The translations under genes were made by a program, and so were the position numbers. From an uncultured Sutterella sp. (GTDB taxonomy: Bacteria > Pseudomonadota > Gammaproteobacteria > Burkholderiales > Burkholderiaceae_F): a DNA stretch of 64,000 nucleotides. The stretch is taken from NCBI GenBank assembly GCA_949287305.1, contig CASEFX010000009.1, forward strand, positions 1 to 64,000, given 5' to 3'. Of the stretch, positions 1-7,904 are shown piece after piece (the stretch's first letter is position 1; every line of letters starts with the position of its first letter). The notes beneath the pieces are model-generated. The model was not told where the DNA came from. It did not search any database and was given only the letters and a program-made list of their open reading frames with translations.

Positions 1-1044
1 GACAAGGCCGTGGTTTTCGACAGAGAAACGGTACGGCAACTGTTGGAAATCGAAGAGTGCAAAGGCGCTTGGAAGGCATACGGCAACCTCCCGCCGGATC
101 GTCTGACGGAACTGCGGCGCACCGCGACGATCGAGAGCGTCGGTGCGTCCGTCCGAATCGAGGCCGGGAAGCTCTCGAACAAAGAAGTCGCCCGCATCCT
201 GGCGAGGCTCTCGACGCAGTCTTTTACGACGCGCGACGAGCAGGAAGCGGCGGGTTACGCCTTTCTGATGAATAAAATTCTCGATTCCCGGGAGGAGGCG
301 CCGCTCACCGAAAACCTCATCAAGCGGATGCACGGCACGCTGCTGCGGTTCAGCGGCGAGGACGAATGGCATCGAGGCGACTACAAAACCGTCGACAACC
401 GTCTTGTCGCCTTTGACAAAAAGGGCCTCGCGGTCGGCGTGGTATTCGAAACGGCATCGGCATCCGAAACGCCCGCCCTCATGGAAGAGCTCGTCGAATG
501 GACGAACCGGCAGTTTCTCGAAAAGAACCTCCCGCCCGTCATCGTCATCGGGATGTTCACGGCCGCCTTTCTGGCGATCCATCCCTTCCAAGACGGAAAC
601 GGGCGACTCTCCCGATCGCTCACGACGCTGCTGATGTTGCGCGCGGGCTACGGCTACGTGCCCTACAGCTCTCTCGAAAGCGTCATGGAGGCATCGAAGG
701 CGAACTACTACCTCGCGCTTCATGCCACGCAGAAATCCCTGGGGACCGAAGCGCCGAACTGGAACGTCTGGCTCGCGTACTTTCTGCGTTCTTTGGTCAG
801 GCAGGTCCGCAACCTGAAGCGAACGATGGAAAACGAACGCCTGCTTCAGACCATGCCGGAAACCTCGATGCGGATCCTCGGCTTGATCCGCAGGGAGGGG
901 CCGGTCAGCATCGCCGAAGCCGCAGCGTCGCTCAACGTGAACAAGTTCACGCTTCGCGACCACTTCAAGCATTTGGTGCGGGAAAGTCGTTTGATTCCTC
1001 TCGGCCGGGGGAGAGCCACGAAGTACGCCCTGGCGCTTCCCTGA
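1..1044 (+). CDS. Fic family protein (AMP-transferase), 5' truncated by window edge
   Basis: Fic enzymes transfer AMP from ATP to a hydroxyl of a target protein. The full active-site motif HPFQDGNGRLSR is present (catalytic His about residue 191, counting from the GTG at position 10). An N-terminal segment SVRIEAG (about residues 48-54) matches the class II auto-inhibitory helix (S/T)xxxE(G/N) and keeps the Glu, but has Ala where Gly or Asn is usual. The last 55 residues look like a winged helix-turn-helix (SIAEAAASLNVNKFTLRDHF), as in stand-alone Fic/DUF4172-like proteins. The reading frame is open to base 1, so the true start probably lies upstream. The targets are unknown. No antitoxin gene is visible downstream. 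Confidence 0.88.
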   Translation, partial: DKAVVFDRETVRQLLEIEECKGAWKAYGNLPPDRLTELRRTATIESVGASVRIEAGKLSNKEVARILARLSTQSFTTRDEQEAAGYAFLMNKILDSREEAPLTENLIKRMHGTLLRFSGEDEWHRGDYKTVDNRLVAFDKKGLAVGVVFETASASETPALMEELVEWTNRQFLEKNLPPVIVIGMFTAAFLAIHPFQDGNGRLSRSLTTLLMLRAGYGYVPYSSLESVMEASKANYYLALHATQKSLGTEAPNWNVWLAYFLRSLVRQVRNLKRTMENERLLQTMPETSMRILGLIRREGPVSIAEAAASLNVNKFTLRDHFKHLVRESRLIPLGRGRATKYALALP

Positions 1045-1141
1045 CGAGGAGGAACGCTTTTGGTCACGGCCCCACGGCAAAGGCCCGCCGAACCGAGCGG
1101 TCCGACGGACCTTTCCGAGGAGATGGGTTAGAGAACTATCC

Positions 1142-1852
1142 TCAGTGGTGGGTTTCCTTGAACATGCGCAAACCCGTGGTCATCGACGAAATCGTCGTGG
1201 CGCCGCCCATCACGTCCTCGCGGAAGGACATGTAGAGGTGCGCGAACGTGAAGATGATGAAGAAGTACATCGTCACGTGATGCGTCGTGCGAACGGCCTG
1301 CGCGTCGCCAAAGAGCGTGAAGACCCAGCCAAACCAGGCCATCCAGCCCGTATCCCAACCCCAGGCTTGCGCGTAGAGCGCGAGGCCCGTGATGATGATG
1401 ACGATGCTGCCGAGGAAGAAGAACCCGAACATCGCGAGCTGCGCCAAGGGGTTGTGCCCGGCGTACTCGGGGCTCGAGCGCTTCATGAAGAGGTAGTAGG
1501 CGGCCTGCGTGAAGACGCCCTTCCACCACTTGAAAGACCACAGAGGCGGCAGGAAGATCATGCGCGCATAGCGGTTCCCCACCACCGCCCAGTAGAGGCG
1601 GTAGATGAAGAGCGCCGTGAACGCGAGACCCGCGGCGAAGTGCGCGAGGCGCACGTAGCCGAAGTCGTAGGTGATCCAGGTGTCGCCGAGGTTCGACGTC
1701 AGAGGCTCCCCGATGAGGTAGCCCGTGACGATCATGACGGCCATGAGAAAGGCCATCACCCAGTGCCAGATGCGCACCGGCGCCTCCCACACGTAGAGGG
1801 GCTCGGTACCGCCCGAGGGGTCGACCTCGAAGGTGACGGGATCGATTTTCAT
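1142..1852 (-). CDS. hyaC: [NiFe]-hydrogenase b-type cytochrome subunit
   Basis: 236-residue integral membrane di-haem cytochrome b that takes electrons from the hydrogenase small subunit into the quinone pool. It has four hydrophobic helices and well-placed histidines: RIWHWVMAF near residue 30, RLAHFAAGL, and HHVTMYFFIIFTFAHLY near the C-terminus. This is the pattern of the HyaC/HupC/HoxZ family, and the length is typical. It is the last gene of the structural operon and starts 13 bases after the large-subunit stop. An ATG preceded by GGAGGG supports the start. Together with the C-terminal anchor of the small subunit it would hold the enzyme on the periplasmic side of the inner membrane. 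Confidence 0.93.
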   Translation of the reverse strand: MKIDPVTFEVDPSGGTEPLYVWEAPVRIWHWVMAFLMAVMIVTGYLIGEPLTSNLGDTWITYDFGYVRLAHFAAGLAFTALFIYRLYWAVVGNRYARMIFLPPLWSFKWWKGVFTQAAYYLFMKRSSPEYAGHNPLAQLAMFGFFFLGSIVIIITGLALYAQAWGWDTGWMAWFGWVFTLFGDAQAVRTTHHVTMYFFIIFTFAHLYMSFREDVMGGATTISSMTTGLRMFKETHH

Positions 1853-1865
1853 AAATCACCCTCCT

Positions 1866-3632
1866 TTAACGGACGCGAACGCTGCAGAGTTCTTCGCCGT
1901 CAGGATTGTAGAGATGCGTGGCGCAGGCAAGGCACGGGTCGAAGCTGTGGATCGTGCGCAGGATTTCGAGCGGGCGCTCCGGATCCGCGATCGGCGTATT
2001 CATGAGCGACGTTTCGAAGGCGCCCTGCTGACCGTCTTCGGCGCGGGGACTCGCGTTCCACGTGGTCGGGACGATGGCCTGCCAGTTCGCAAGACGCGTG
2101 TCCTTGATGACGCACCAGTGACCGAGCGCGCCGCGCGGGGCTTCGCAGAAGCCCACGCCCTTGCATTCCTTGGGCCAGGTCTTCGGATCCCAGAGTTCCA
2201 TGTTCGCCGCGGCCTCGTCGCCCGCCTTGATGTTGGCGGTGAGGTCGTCGACGTACTGCACCATCTTGTGCGCCGTCCACCGGCATTCGAGCGCGCGCGC
2301 CGCATGACGGCCGAGCGTCGAGAAGACCGCTTCGAGCGGAAGGTTGAGTTCCTTGAGAAGGTCGAGCGCCGGTTCCTTGAAGTGCTTGACGTCCTTCGCG
2401 ACCGAGACGATGAGGCGCGCGAGCGGACCCACTTCCATCATGTGGCCCTTCCAGCGCGGGGACTTGATCCAGGAGTACTTGCCGCCGTCGCCGAGCCAGG
2501 CGAACTTCGTCTTCGAGCCGTCGGACCCCGGCGGAAGCGAGAAGGCCTGTTCCGTGACGCCGTCCCAGGGGTGCAGACCCTTCTTGCCTTCGGGATAGGT
2601 GTACCAGGAGTGGTCCACGAATTCCTGAATTTCTTCGGGATCGCGCAGATTGACGGGATGCACTTCGTCGAGCTTGCCGTCGATGATGGCGCCCGAGGGC
2701 ATCTGAAGCGACTTGTCGGACCAGTCGTTGGCGATTTCCGGGAAGTCGCCGTAGCAGAGCACGTTCTTCGAGACGATGCCGCCGCCGTACTTGAACCATT
2801 CCGGATAGAAGGAGGCGATCGCCTTGATGTCCGGGAGGTACACGTTTTCGACGAAGGCGACCGAGTCGCGGGCGATGTCTCGCATGTAGTTGAGCGTGAC
2901 TTCGTTCACCATCGTGCCCGCGGCGCCCGTGTCGTGCATGTTGATCGGGCAGGCGACGCCGCCCACGAGATAGTTCGGGTGCGGGTTCTTGCCGCCCAAA
3001 ATCGTGTGAATCTTGATGATTTCACGCTGGAAGTCGAGGGCTTCGAGGTAGTGCGTCACGGCGAGAAGGTTCACTTCCGCGGGAAGCTTCATCGCGGGGT
3101 GGCCCCAGTAGCCGTTCGCGAAAATGCCGAGCTGGCCCGAAGCGACGAACTTCTTCAGACGGTTCTGCACGTCGCGGAAGTACCCCGGCGACGAGAGCGG
3201 GTGATGCGGACTGATCTTCTGCTGGAGTTCCGAGACGGCGCGCGGATCGGCCGAGAGGGCGCTCACGACGTCGACCCAGTCGAGGGCCGAGAGCTGATAG
3301 AAGTGCACGATGTGGTCGTGCGTGTAGAGCGTCGCGTTCATCAGGTTGCGGATGATGTTCGCGTTCTTCGGGATTTTGATCCCGATCGCGTCTTCGACGC
3401 TTCGCACGGCGGCGAGGGCGTGAATGCCCGTGCAGACGCCGCAGATGCGTTCGACGAACGCCCAGGCGTCGCGCGGATCGCGGCCCTTCAGAATCACTTC
3501 GAGACCGCGCCACATGGTGCCCGTGCTCTGCGCGTCCCGAATCACGTTGTCTTCCCCGAGCACGGCCTGCACGCGAAGGTGACCTTCGATGCGGGTCACG
3601 GGGTCCACGACGATACGGCGGTTTTCACTCAT
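1866..3632 (-). CDS. hyaB: [NiFe]-hydrogenase large subunit
   Basis: 588-residue catalytic subunit carrying the NiFe(CN)2CO site that splits H2. Both nickel motifs are intact: [10 protein letters not shown] (Cys64 and Cys67) and DPCLACATH near the C-terminus (Cys567 and Cys570). The protein continues 15 residues beyond His573. This is the C-terminal extension that a specific endopeptidase removes after nickel insertion, so the product is a precursor needing maturation. The start ATG overlaps the small-subunit stop by four bases (ATGA), implying coupled translation. The sequence resembles HyaB/HoxG of membrane-bound uptake hydrogenases. No HyaD/HupD-type protease gene is found in the window. 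Confidence 0.97.
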   Translation of the reverse strand: MSENRRIVVDPVTRIEGHLRVQAVLGEDNVIRDAQSTGTMWRGLEVILKGRDPRDAWAFVERICGVCTGIHALAAVRSVEDAIGIKIPKNANIIRNLMNATLYTHDHIVHFYQLSALDWVDVVSALSADPRAVSELQQKISPHHPLSSPGYFRDVQNRLKKFVASGQLGIFANGYWGHPAMKLPAEVNLLAVTHYLEALDFQREIIKIHTILGGKNPHPNYLVGGVACPINMHDTGAAGTMVNEVTLNYMRDIARDSVAFVENVYLPDIKAIASFYPEWFKYGGGIVSKNVLCYGDFPEIANDWSDKSLQMPSGAIIDGKLDEVHPVNLRDPEEIQEFVDHSWYTYPEGKKGLHPWDGVTEQAFSLPPGSDGSKTKFAWLGDGGKYSWIKSPRWKGHMMEVGPLARLIVSVAKDVKHFKEPALDLLKELNLPLEAVFSTLGRHAARALECRWTAHKMVQYVDDLTANIKAGDEAAANMELWDPKTWPKECKGVGFCEAPRGALGHWCVIKDTRLANWQAIVPTTWNASPRAEDGQQGAFETSLMNTPIADPERPLEILRTIHSFDPCLACATHLYNPDGEELCSVRVR

Positions 3633-4726
3633 TCTTTCCTCCCGATTTCCTTATTGCTCTTGCCGACGCGGGCCTGCGCGACGGCGGAGAGCGCAGCGTG
3701 CGCAATGACGGCGGCGCCGACGACGCCCGCCGTGGCGAGACCGACCTTGTCGGCCGTCGCTTCGATGCCGCCCCAACCCGGAGGCAGAATCGTCGTTTCG
3801 TGTTCGTAGAAGGAGCCTTTGTCGAAGAAGTTCGGTTCCGAGCAGCCGATGCAGCCGTGACCAGACTGAACGGGCCAGGAGAGCCCTTCGTTCCAACGGA
3901 TGGTCGAGCAGGCGTTGTAGGTCGTCGGGCCCTTGCAGCCGACCTTGTAGAGGCAGTAGCCGAGCTTCGCGCCGATGTCGTCGAAGGTTTCGACGAACTG
4001 GCCGGCGTCGAAGTGGGCGCGGCGATAGCACTTGTCGTGAATGCGCTGGCCGTAGAACATCTTCGGACGGCCGAGACGGTCGAGCGGCGGGATGCGGTCG
4101 TAGGTGAGGATGTAGGTGATGACGCCCGTCATCACTTCCGGAATCGGCGGGCAGCCCGGTACGAGCACGATGGGCTTGTCCTTGATGATGTCCGTGATCG
4201 GAACGGCCTTCGTGGGATTGGGCTTGGCGGCCTGCACGCACCCCCAGGCGGCGCAGGAGCCCCAGCCGATGACGGCCTTGGCGCCCTTGGCGACGTGCTG
4301 AATCTTCTGCAGGAAGGTTTCGCCGCCCGGAATGCAGTTGACGCCGTCGTCGTTCAGGGGAACGTTCCCTTCAACGGCGAGGATGTAGTTGCCGTTGAAC
4401 TTCTGGATGGTGTCTTCGAGAGCGGCTTCCGCCTGATGACCGGCCGCGGCCATGATCGTGTCGTCGTAGTCGAGCGAGATCATGGAGAGCACGAGGTCCT
4501 TCGCCACCGGATGGTAGGAGCGGATGAAGGACTCGGTGCAGCACGTGCATTCGAGACCGTGGAGCCAAATCACGGGCGTACGGGGTTTCGTCTGCATGGC
4601 TTCGGCAATTTCTTCGGCACCGGCACTGCCGAGTCCGAGACTCGCGGCCGTGAGCGAACAAAACTGCAGGAAGCTGCGTCGGCTGACGCCCTGACGCCGC
4701 AGTGCCTGATATTGCGTTTCAAACAT
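3629..4726 (-). CDS. hyaA: [NiFe]-hydrogenase small subunit, oxygen-tolerant (six-cysteine) type
   Basis: 365-residue iron-sulphur subunit that passes electrons from the NiFe site to the cytochrome. A twin-arginine signal (SRRSFLQF, residues 15-22) shows Tat export, and a hydrophobic helix near residues 330-350 is the C-terminal anchor. The proximal-cluster region reads LECTCCTES (Cys60, Cys62, Cys63) and GSCAAWGC (Cys158, Cys163). Cys62 and Cys163 match the two supernumerary cysteines of E. coli HyaA (19 and 120) in exactly the same spacing. These ligate the unusual [4Fe-3S] cluster of O2-tolerant enzymes. First gene of hyaABC. A GGAG ribosome site lies just upstream of the ATG. Confidence 0.96.
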   Translation of the reverse strand: MFETQYQALRRQGVSRRSFLQFCSLTAASLGLGSAGAEEIAEAMQTKPRTPVIWLHGLECTCCTESFIRSYHPVAKDLVLSMISLDYDDTIMAAAGHQAEAALEDTIQKFNGNYILAVEGNVPLNDDGVNCIPGGETFLQKIQHVAKGAKAVIGWGSCAAWGCVQAAKPNPTKAVPITDIIKDKPIVLVPGCPPIPEVMTGVITYILTYDRIPPLDRLGRPKMFYGQRIHDKCYRRAHFDAGQFVETFDDIGAKLGYCLYKVGCKGPTTYNACSTIRWNEGLSWPVQSGHGCIGCSEPNFFDKGSFYEHETTILPPGWGGIEATADKVGLATAGVVGAAVIAHAALSAVAQARVGKSNKEIGRKE

Positions 4727-5101
4727 GGAGGTTCTCCTCTCGGGGTTTCTCGCCGCCTCTCCCGCAAAAGGCGGGTTCGACGACTTTCATTGTCGAGTGT
4801 AGGAGCGGAAATGAAAATTCGAAAGTCTCCGATGGACTTAGAAAGCCTTGCGAAACGACCGTTTTCCGCCGTAACCACGGCTACCTCCCGATACTCCCTT
4901 TGGTGAATTTCCTTTACGTTACCGTGCCGAATCGCGACGACCCTGCAGGTTACGCAAATGAAAGCGCCTTTCGGGGAATCTCTCTTCTCCTTTCGAGATA
5001 GCCGAGACTAGTTTTTCGCGGCAAATCCCCTCCACGGACGGATGGGCAAAGCGAAAGAAATCGCGCTAGTCTTTTCTTATGCAACCCGGAGAGAGACGAG
5101 G
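4727..5101. promoter_or_regulatory. Divergent intergenic region between hyaABC and the maturation operon
   Basis: This 375-base gap separates the leftward structural genes from the rightward maturation genes, so promoters for both must lie here. I see the ribosome site of hyaA on the minus strand (GGAGAACCTCC next to the start) and no convincing small gene. I could not find a clear -24/-12 sigma-54 element, an FNR box or a strong inverted repeat. Confidence 0.5.
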
Positions 5102-5647
5102 ATGACCGAAGGAACCGTTTTTCCGCAGAATCCCGAAGCGATTTTCCAGAGCGGGTTCGAGCGCATCGCGCGGACCCGCATGGCGGGACTGCCCCTTTTG
5201 AACCCCAACCTTACAGTAAAGGCGCTCGGTTTCGAGCGCTCGGGCGGTCTTTGGCTCGGCGCCCTCGTGACACCCTGGTCGATCTTCGCGATCCTCGCAG
5301 CGGCGGACGAGTCGGCGCTCGAAGACCTGCGCGCGGCGCCCGGCGAAAACGTCACGGTGACTCTTCCCGCGGGCGACTTCTCCTTTCTCGGCGCGGAGGA
5401 ACCCGGAATCGGCCGCTACCTCACGCTCTCTCTTGTAAGTCCCGTCTTTGAAATCCCGCGCCAGGATGCGGCCCAGGGCATCGCGCTCGAAGCCCTGCGG
5501 CTCCTGCGGGAAGGCCTTCCCGAAATTCCCGAAGAAACCGGTACGCCGCTCAAACGCGTGATCCCCATCGAGGACGCCCGCGAAGCGGCGGCCAAGGCCG
5601 CCCAACCGCAGTCGCGCCGCGCCTTTTTGACCCGATATTTCCGATGA
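5102..5647 (+). CDS. hybE: Hydrogenase assembly chaperone, HybE/HupJ family
   Basis: About 181 residues. It contains the family pattern MAGLPLLNPNLTVKALGF, a central LVTPWSIF segment, and a GxFSFLGAEEPGIGRYLTLSLVSP block. HybE proteins are thought to guard the small-subunit precursor before Tat export, and that role is inferred here from family and position. I chose the ATG at 5102, preceded closely by GAGAGACGAGG. An in-frame ATG at 5042 would add 20 residues that do not look conserved. It is the first gene of the maturation series and overlaps the next gene by four bases (ATGA). The C-terminal tail (SRRAFLTRYFR) is basic. Confidence 0.82.
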   Translation: MTEGTVFPQNPEAIFQSGFERIARTRMAGLPLLNPNLTVKALGFERSGGLWLGALVTPWSIFAILAAADESALEDLRAAPGENVTVTLPAGDFSFLGAEEPGIGRYLTLSLVSPVFEIPRQDAAQGIALEALRLLREGLPEIPEETGTPLKRVIPIEDAREAAAKAAQPQSRRAFLTRYFR

Positions 5648-6678
5648 CTCCCGCCACTCCCACTCTGCCCGTTATCCGGCTCTCCCTTGCGAAGGACGAA
5701 CTGACGCTCACGAACGAACGCGTGCAAAAGCCTCTCTCCGCGGCGCTCCTCTTGCGCGGAAAGACGCTCTCGCTTTCGCTCGACATTCTGCGTATGCTCC
5801 TCACGCTCTGCCCCGAAGCGCATGCGGCGGCGCTCACCGCCGCGGCCCGCGCCGCGGGCCTCAGGGACGCGCCCGATCCGGAAGCGCTTGTCCGACGCGC
5901 AGTCGTCGAGGCCGTGAGCGAAACCGTGCGCACGGCGGTCTACGACATTCCGCGGCGCCACGGGGCGTTTCGCCCCGCGGCGGACGCCGTGCGAAGTCTT
6001 CGCGCAGCCCATGCGCGGGCGCTTGCCGACAACCTTTCCGGCGCGTCGGAAGCGGCCTTTCGGGAAGCGGTACGAAGCGCTTTGGAGGAAGATCTTCTTT
6101 GTGAGGTGACGGCGCTTTTCAACGACTTTGTAAGGCTCCCGACGGCGGATGCGAAGACGCTTTTCACGGTCGAAATGCTCACGGACGACGAATTTGCCCT
6201 GCTCGGGCGGGAACTCCTTGACGGAAGACTCGAAGCGCCCCGCGCGGCCGTTCCGGGCGCCTTTGCGCGGGAATGCGCTAGGCAGGGGCTTGCCCCCGTC
6301 TTCCGACCCAAGGACCTCTTTGCGGCGCGTCTTTCGGAAGTGAATCGTTGGCTCGCGGGCGAGGAAACACGCCTGGGCGCCCTTCGCACGCTCGCGCTCC
6401 CCTCGCCCGAGGCCGGACACGGAGCCGCCCTCTCGGCCCTCGAAACCGCCCGCGGTGCCCTCTTTGCCGCGGTCGAGACGGACGGAAGCCGCATCGTGCG
6501 GGCGGGCTTTCTCGCGCCCACCGAATGGTCGATGCGCGAAGACGGCCTGCCGCTCGTCTGGGCGAAGCATTTTCTTGCGGCCCGCGGGGACGATCCTAGA
6601 CTCAAGGAACGGCTCGAAACGCTCTTTGCGGCGTTCGATCCCTGCACCGACCTCGTTTGGGAGGAAGGCCATGCATGA
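5644..6678 (+). CDS. hupK: HupK/HoxV-like hydrogenase maturation protein (degenerate large-subunit paralogue)
   Basis: 344-residue protein that looks like a reduced copy of the hydrogenase large subunit. An L1-like segment LRMLLTLCPEAHAAA (about residues 49-63) keeps one of the two Cys and the His. The C-terminus keeps FDPC (Asp332-Cys334) of the L2 motif and then diverges, with no second Cys. HupK/HoxV proteins act as scaffolds on which the Fe(CN)2CO group is built or handed over. That role is known for the family and inferred here. Translation is coupled to hybE (4-base overlap) and hypA (8-base overlap). The sequence between the motifs is poorly conserved, so the assignment rests on motifs and context. 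Confidence 0.75.
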   Translation: MTPATPTLPVIRLSLAKDELTLTNERVQKPLSAALLLRGKTLSLSLDILRMLLTLCPEAHAAALTAAARAAGLRDAPDPEALVRRAVVEAVSETVRTAVYDIPRRHGAFRPAADAVRSLRAAHARALADNLSGASEAAFREAVRSALEEDLLCEVTALFNDFVRLPTADAKTLFTVEMLTDDEFALLGRELLDGRLEAPRAAVPGAFARECARQGLAPVFRPKDLFAARLSEVNRWLAGEETRLGALRTLALPSPEAGHGAALSALETARGALFAAVETDGSRIVRAGFLAPTEWSMREDGLPLVWAKHFLAARGDDPRLKERLETLFAAFDPCTDLVWEEGHA

Positions 6679-7048
6679 ACTCTCGCTTTGTGAAGGGATC
6701 GTTTCCGCCGTCGAGCGCACTGCCGAGCGCTACGGCGTCGCGAAAATCAAATCGGTTCGCGTCGCCGTGGGACGTCTTGCGGGGGTCGACATTCCGAGTC
6801 TCGAATTCGCCTGGCGCTCCGTCACCATGACGGGCCCGCTCACGGGAGCGAAGCTCGTGATCGAGCGCCCCGAAGGCACGGCCTTCTGCACGGACTGCGG
6901 CGAAACCGTGCCGCTCGCGAAATTCGGGGACGCCTGTCCCAAGTGCGGCGGCTTTCGGCTCATCCCCAACGGCGGAACCGAACTCAAGGTGCTCGACTTT
7001 GTTCCGGCCGATGACGAGGCCGAAGAATCCGAGCCCGAAACGAACTGA
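6671..7048 (+). CDS. hypA: Hydrogenase nickel-insertion protein HypA
   Basis: 125-residue metallochaperone that delivers nickel to the large subunit together with HypB. It starts MHELSL, the invariant HypA N-terminus whose amino group, His2 and Glu3 bind nickel. Two CxxC pairs (Cys73/Cys76 and Cys89/Cys92) form the structural zinc site. The start ATG lies inside the end of hupK (8-base overlap), preceded by GAGGAAGG. The last 12 residues form an acidic tail (DDEAEESEPE). Length and motifs match the family fully. Confidence 0.96.
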   Translation: MHELSLCEGIVSAVERTAERYGVAKIKSVRVAVGRLAGVDIPSLEFAWRSVTMTGPLTGAKLVIERPEGTAFCTDCGETVPLAKFGDACPKCGGFRLIPNGGTELKVLDFVPADDEAEESEPETN

Positions 7049-7067
7049 CTTTTGAGGAGGAAACATC

Positions 7068-7871
7068 ATGTGCACGACCTGCGGCTGCGGCCACACGCAC
7101 GATCATCATCACGATCACGCCCACGATCATCCTCATGACCACGGGCACGACCATCCGCACGATCATTCTCACGACGGAGCTCAGCCCCGCCGCGCCCACG
7201 ACGCCGACTTCGGCGCGGAGCGCGCGATCGCGGTGGAAGAGGACATTCTGGCGAGAAACGACGAAGTCGCCCGCCGCAACCGAGCCTACTTCCGGGTGCA
7301 CGGGATCTTCGCACTCAACTTTGTCTCGAGCCCGGGCTCGGGCAAGACCGAATTTCTCGCGGCGACGATCCGCAAGCTCGGCGAACGCGCGAAGCTCGCC
7401 GTGATCGAGGGCGACCAGCAGACCGAAAACGACGCCGAACGCATCCGCGCGACGGGCGCGAAGGCGCTTCAGATCCAGACGGGCGAAGGCTGCCACCTCG
7501 ACGCCTCGATGATCGAACGCGCCTTGGGCGAACTGAAGCCCGAGGACGGATCGCTTCTCTTCATCGAAAACGTCGGAAACCTCGTCTGTCCCGCGGCCTT
7601 CGATCTCGGCGAAGCGCACAAGGTCGTGATCCTCTCGGTAACCGAAGGCGAAGACAAGCCCCTCAAGTACCCCGACATGTTCCGCGCGTCCGACATCATG
7701 ATCCTCAACAAGATCGACCTTCTCCCCTACGTCCCCTTCAACGCGGACAAGTGCGAGGAGTACGCGCGGCGCGTGAATCCGGACATTCAAATCCTGCGCG
7801 TTTCGGCGCTCACGGGCGAGGGACTCGACGCCTGGCTCGTGCGGCTTGCCGAAATGGCGGCGCTCGACTGA
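7068..7871 (+). CDS. hypB: Hydrogenase nickel-incorporation GTPase HypB with histidine-rich nickel-storage domain
   Basis: 267-residue GTPase that drives nickel transfer. The N-terminus has the high-affinity nickel motif CTTCGCG (residues 2-8), followed by a run of His-Asp dipeptides to about residue 36, as in HypB proteins that store nickel. The P-loop is SSPGSGKT (87-94). [21 protein letters not shown] (metal-site Cys) and NKIDLLP follow as expected. A strong ribosome site GAGGAGG precedes the ATG. The His-rich domain suggests that nickel is limiting in the habitat. It sits between hypA and hypF with short gaps. Confidence 0.97.
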   Translation: MCTTCGCGHTHDHHHDHAHDHPHDHGHDHPHDHSHDGAQPRRAHDADFGAERAIAVEEDILARNDEVARRNRAYFRVHGIFALNFVSSPGSGKTEFLAATIRKLGERAKLAVIEGDQQTENDAERIRATGAKALQIQTGEGCHLDASMIERALGELKPEDGSLLFIENVGNLVCPAAFDLGEAHKVVILSVTEGEDKPLKYPDMFRASDIMILNKIDLLPYVPFNADKCEEYARRVNPDIQILRVSALTGEGLDAWLVRLAEMAALD

Positions 7872-7904
7872 GGCCGCCGCCCCCGAAAACCTGGAGGAAT
7901 CATT

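Noticed and set aside
1833..3809. A 658-codon plus-strand frame opposite the hydrogenase large subunit
   Set aside because: Shadow of hyaB. Its predicted protein is a string of Arg/Val/Asp-rich sequence without features.
4727..5101. FNR or sigma-54 control sites for the hydrogenase operons
   Set aside because: I looked for TTGAT-N4-ATCAA and TGGC-N7-TTGC patterns and saw none convincing by eye. A computed motif scan would be needed.
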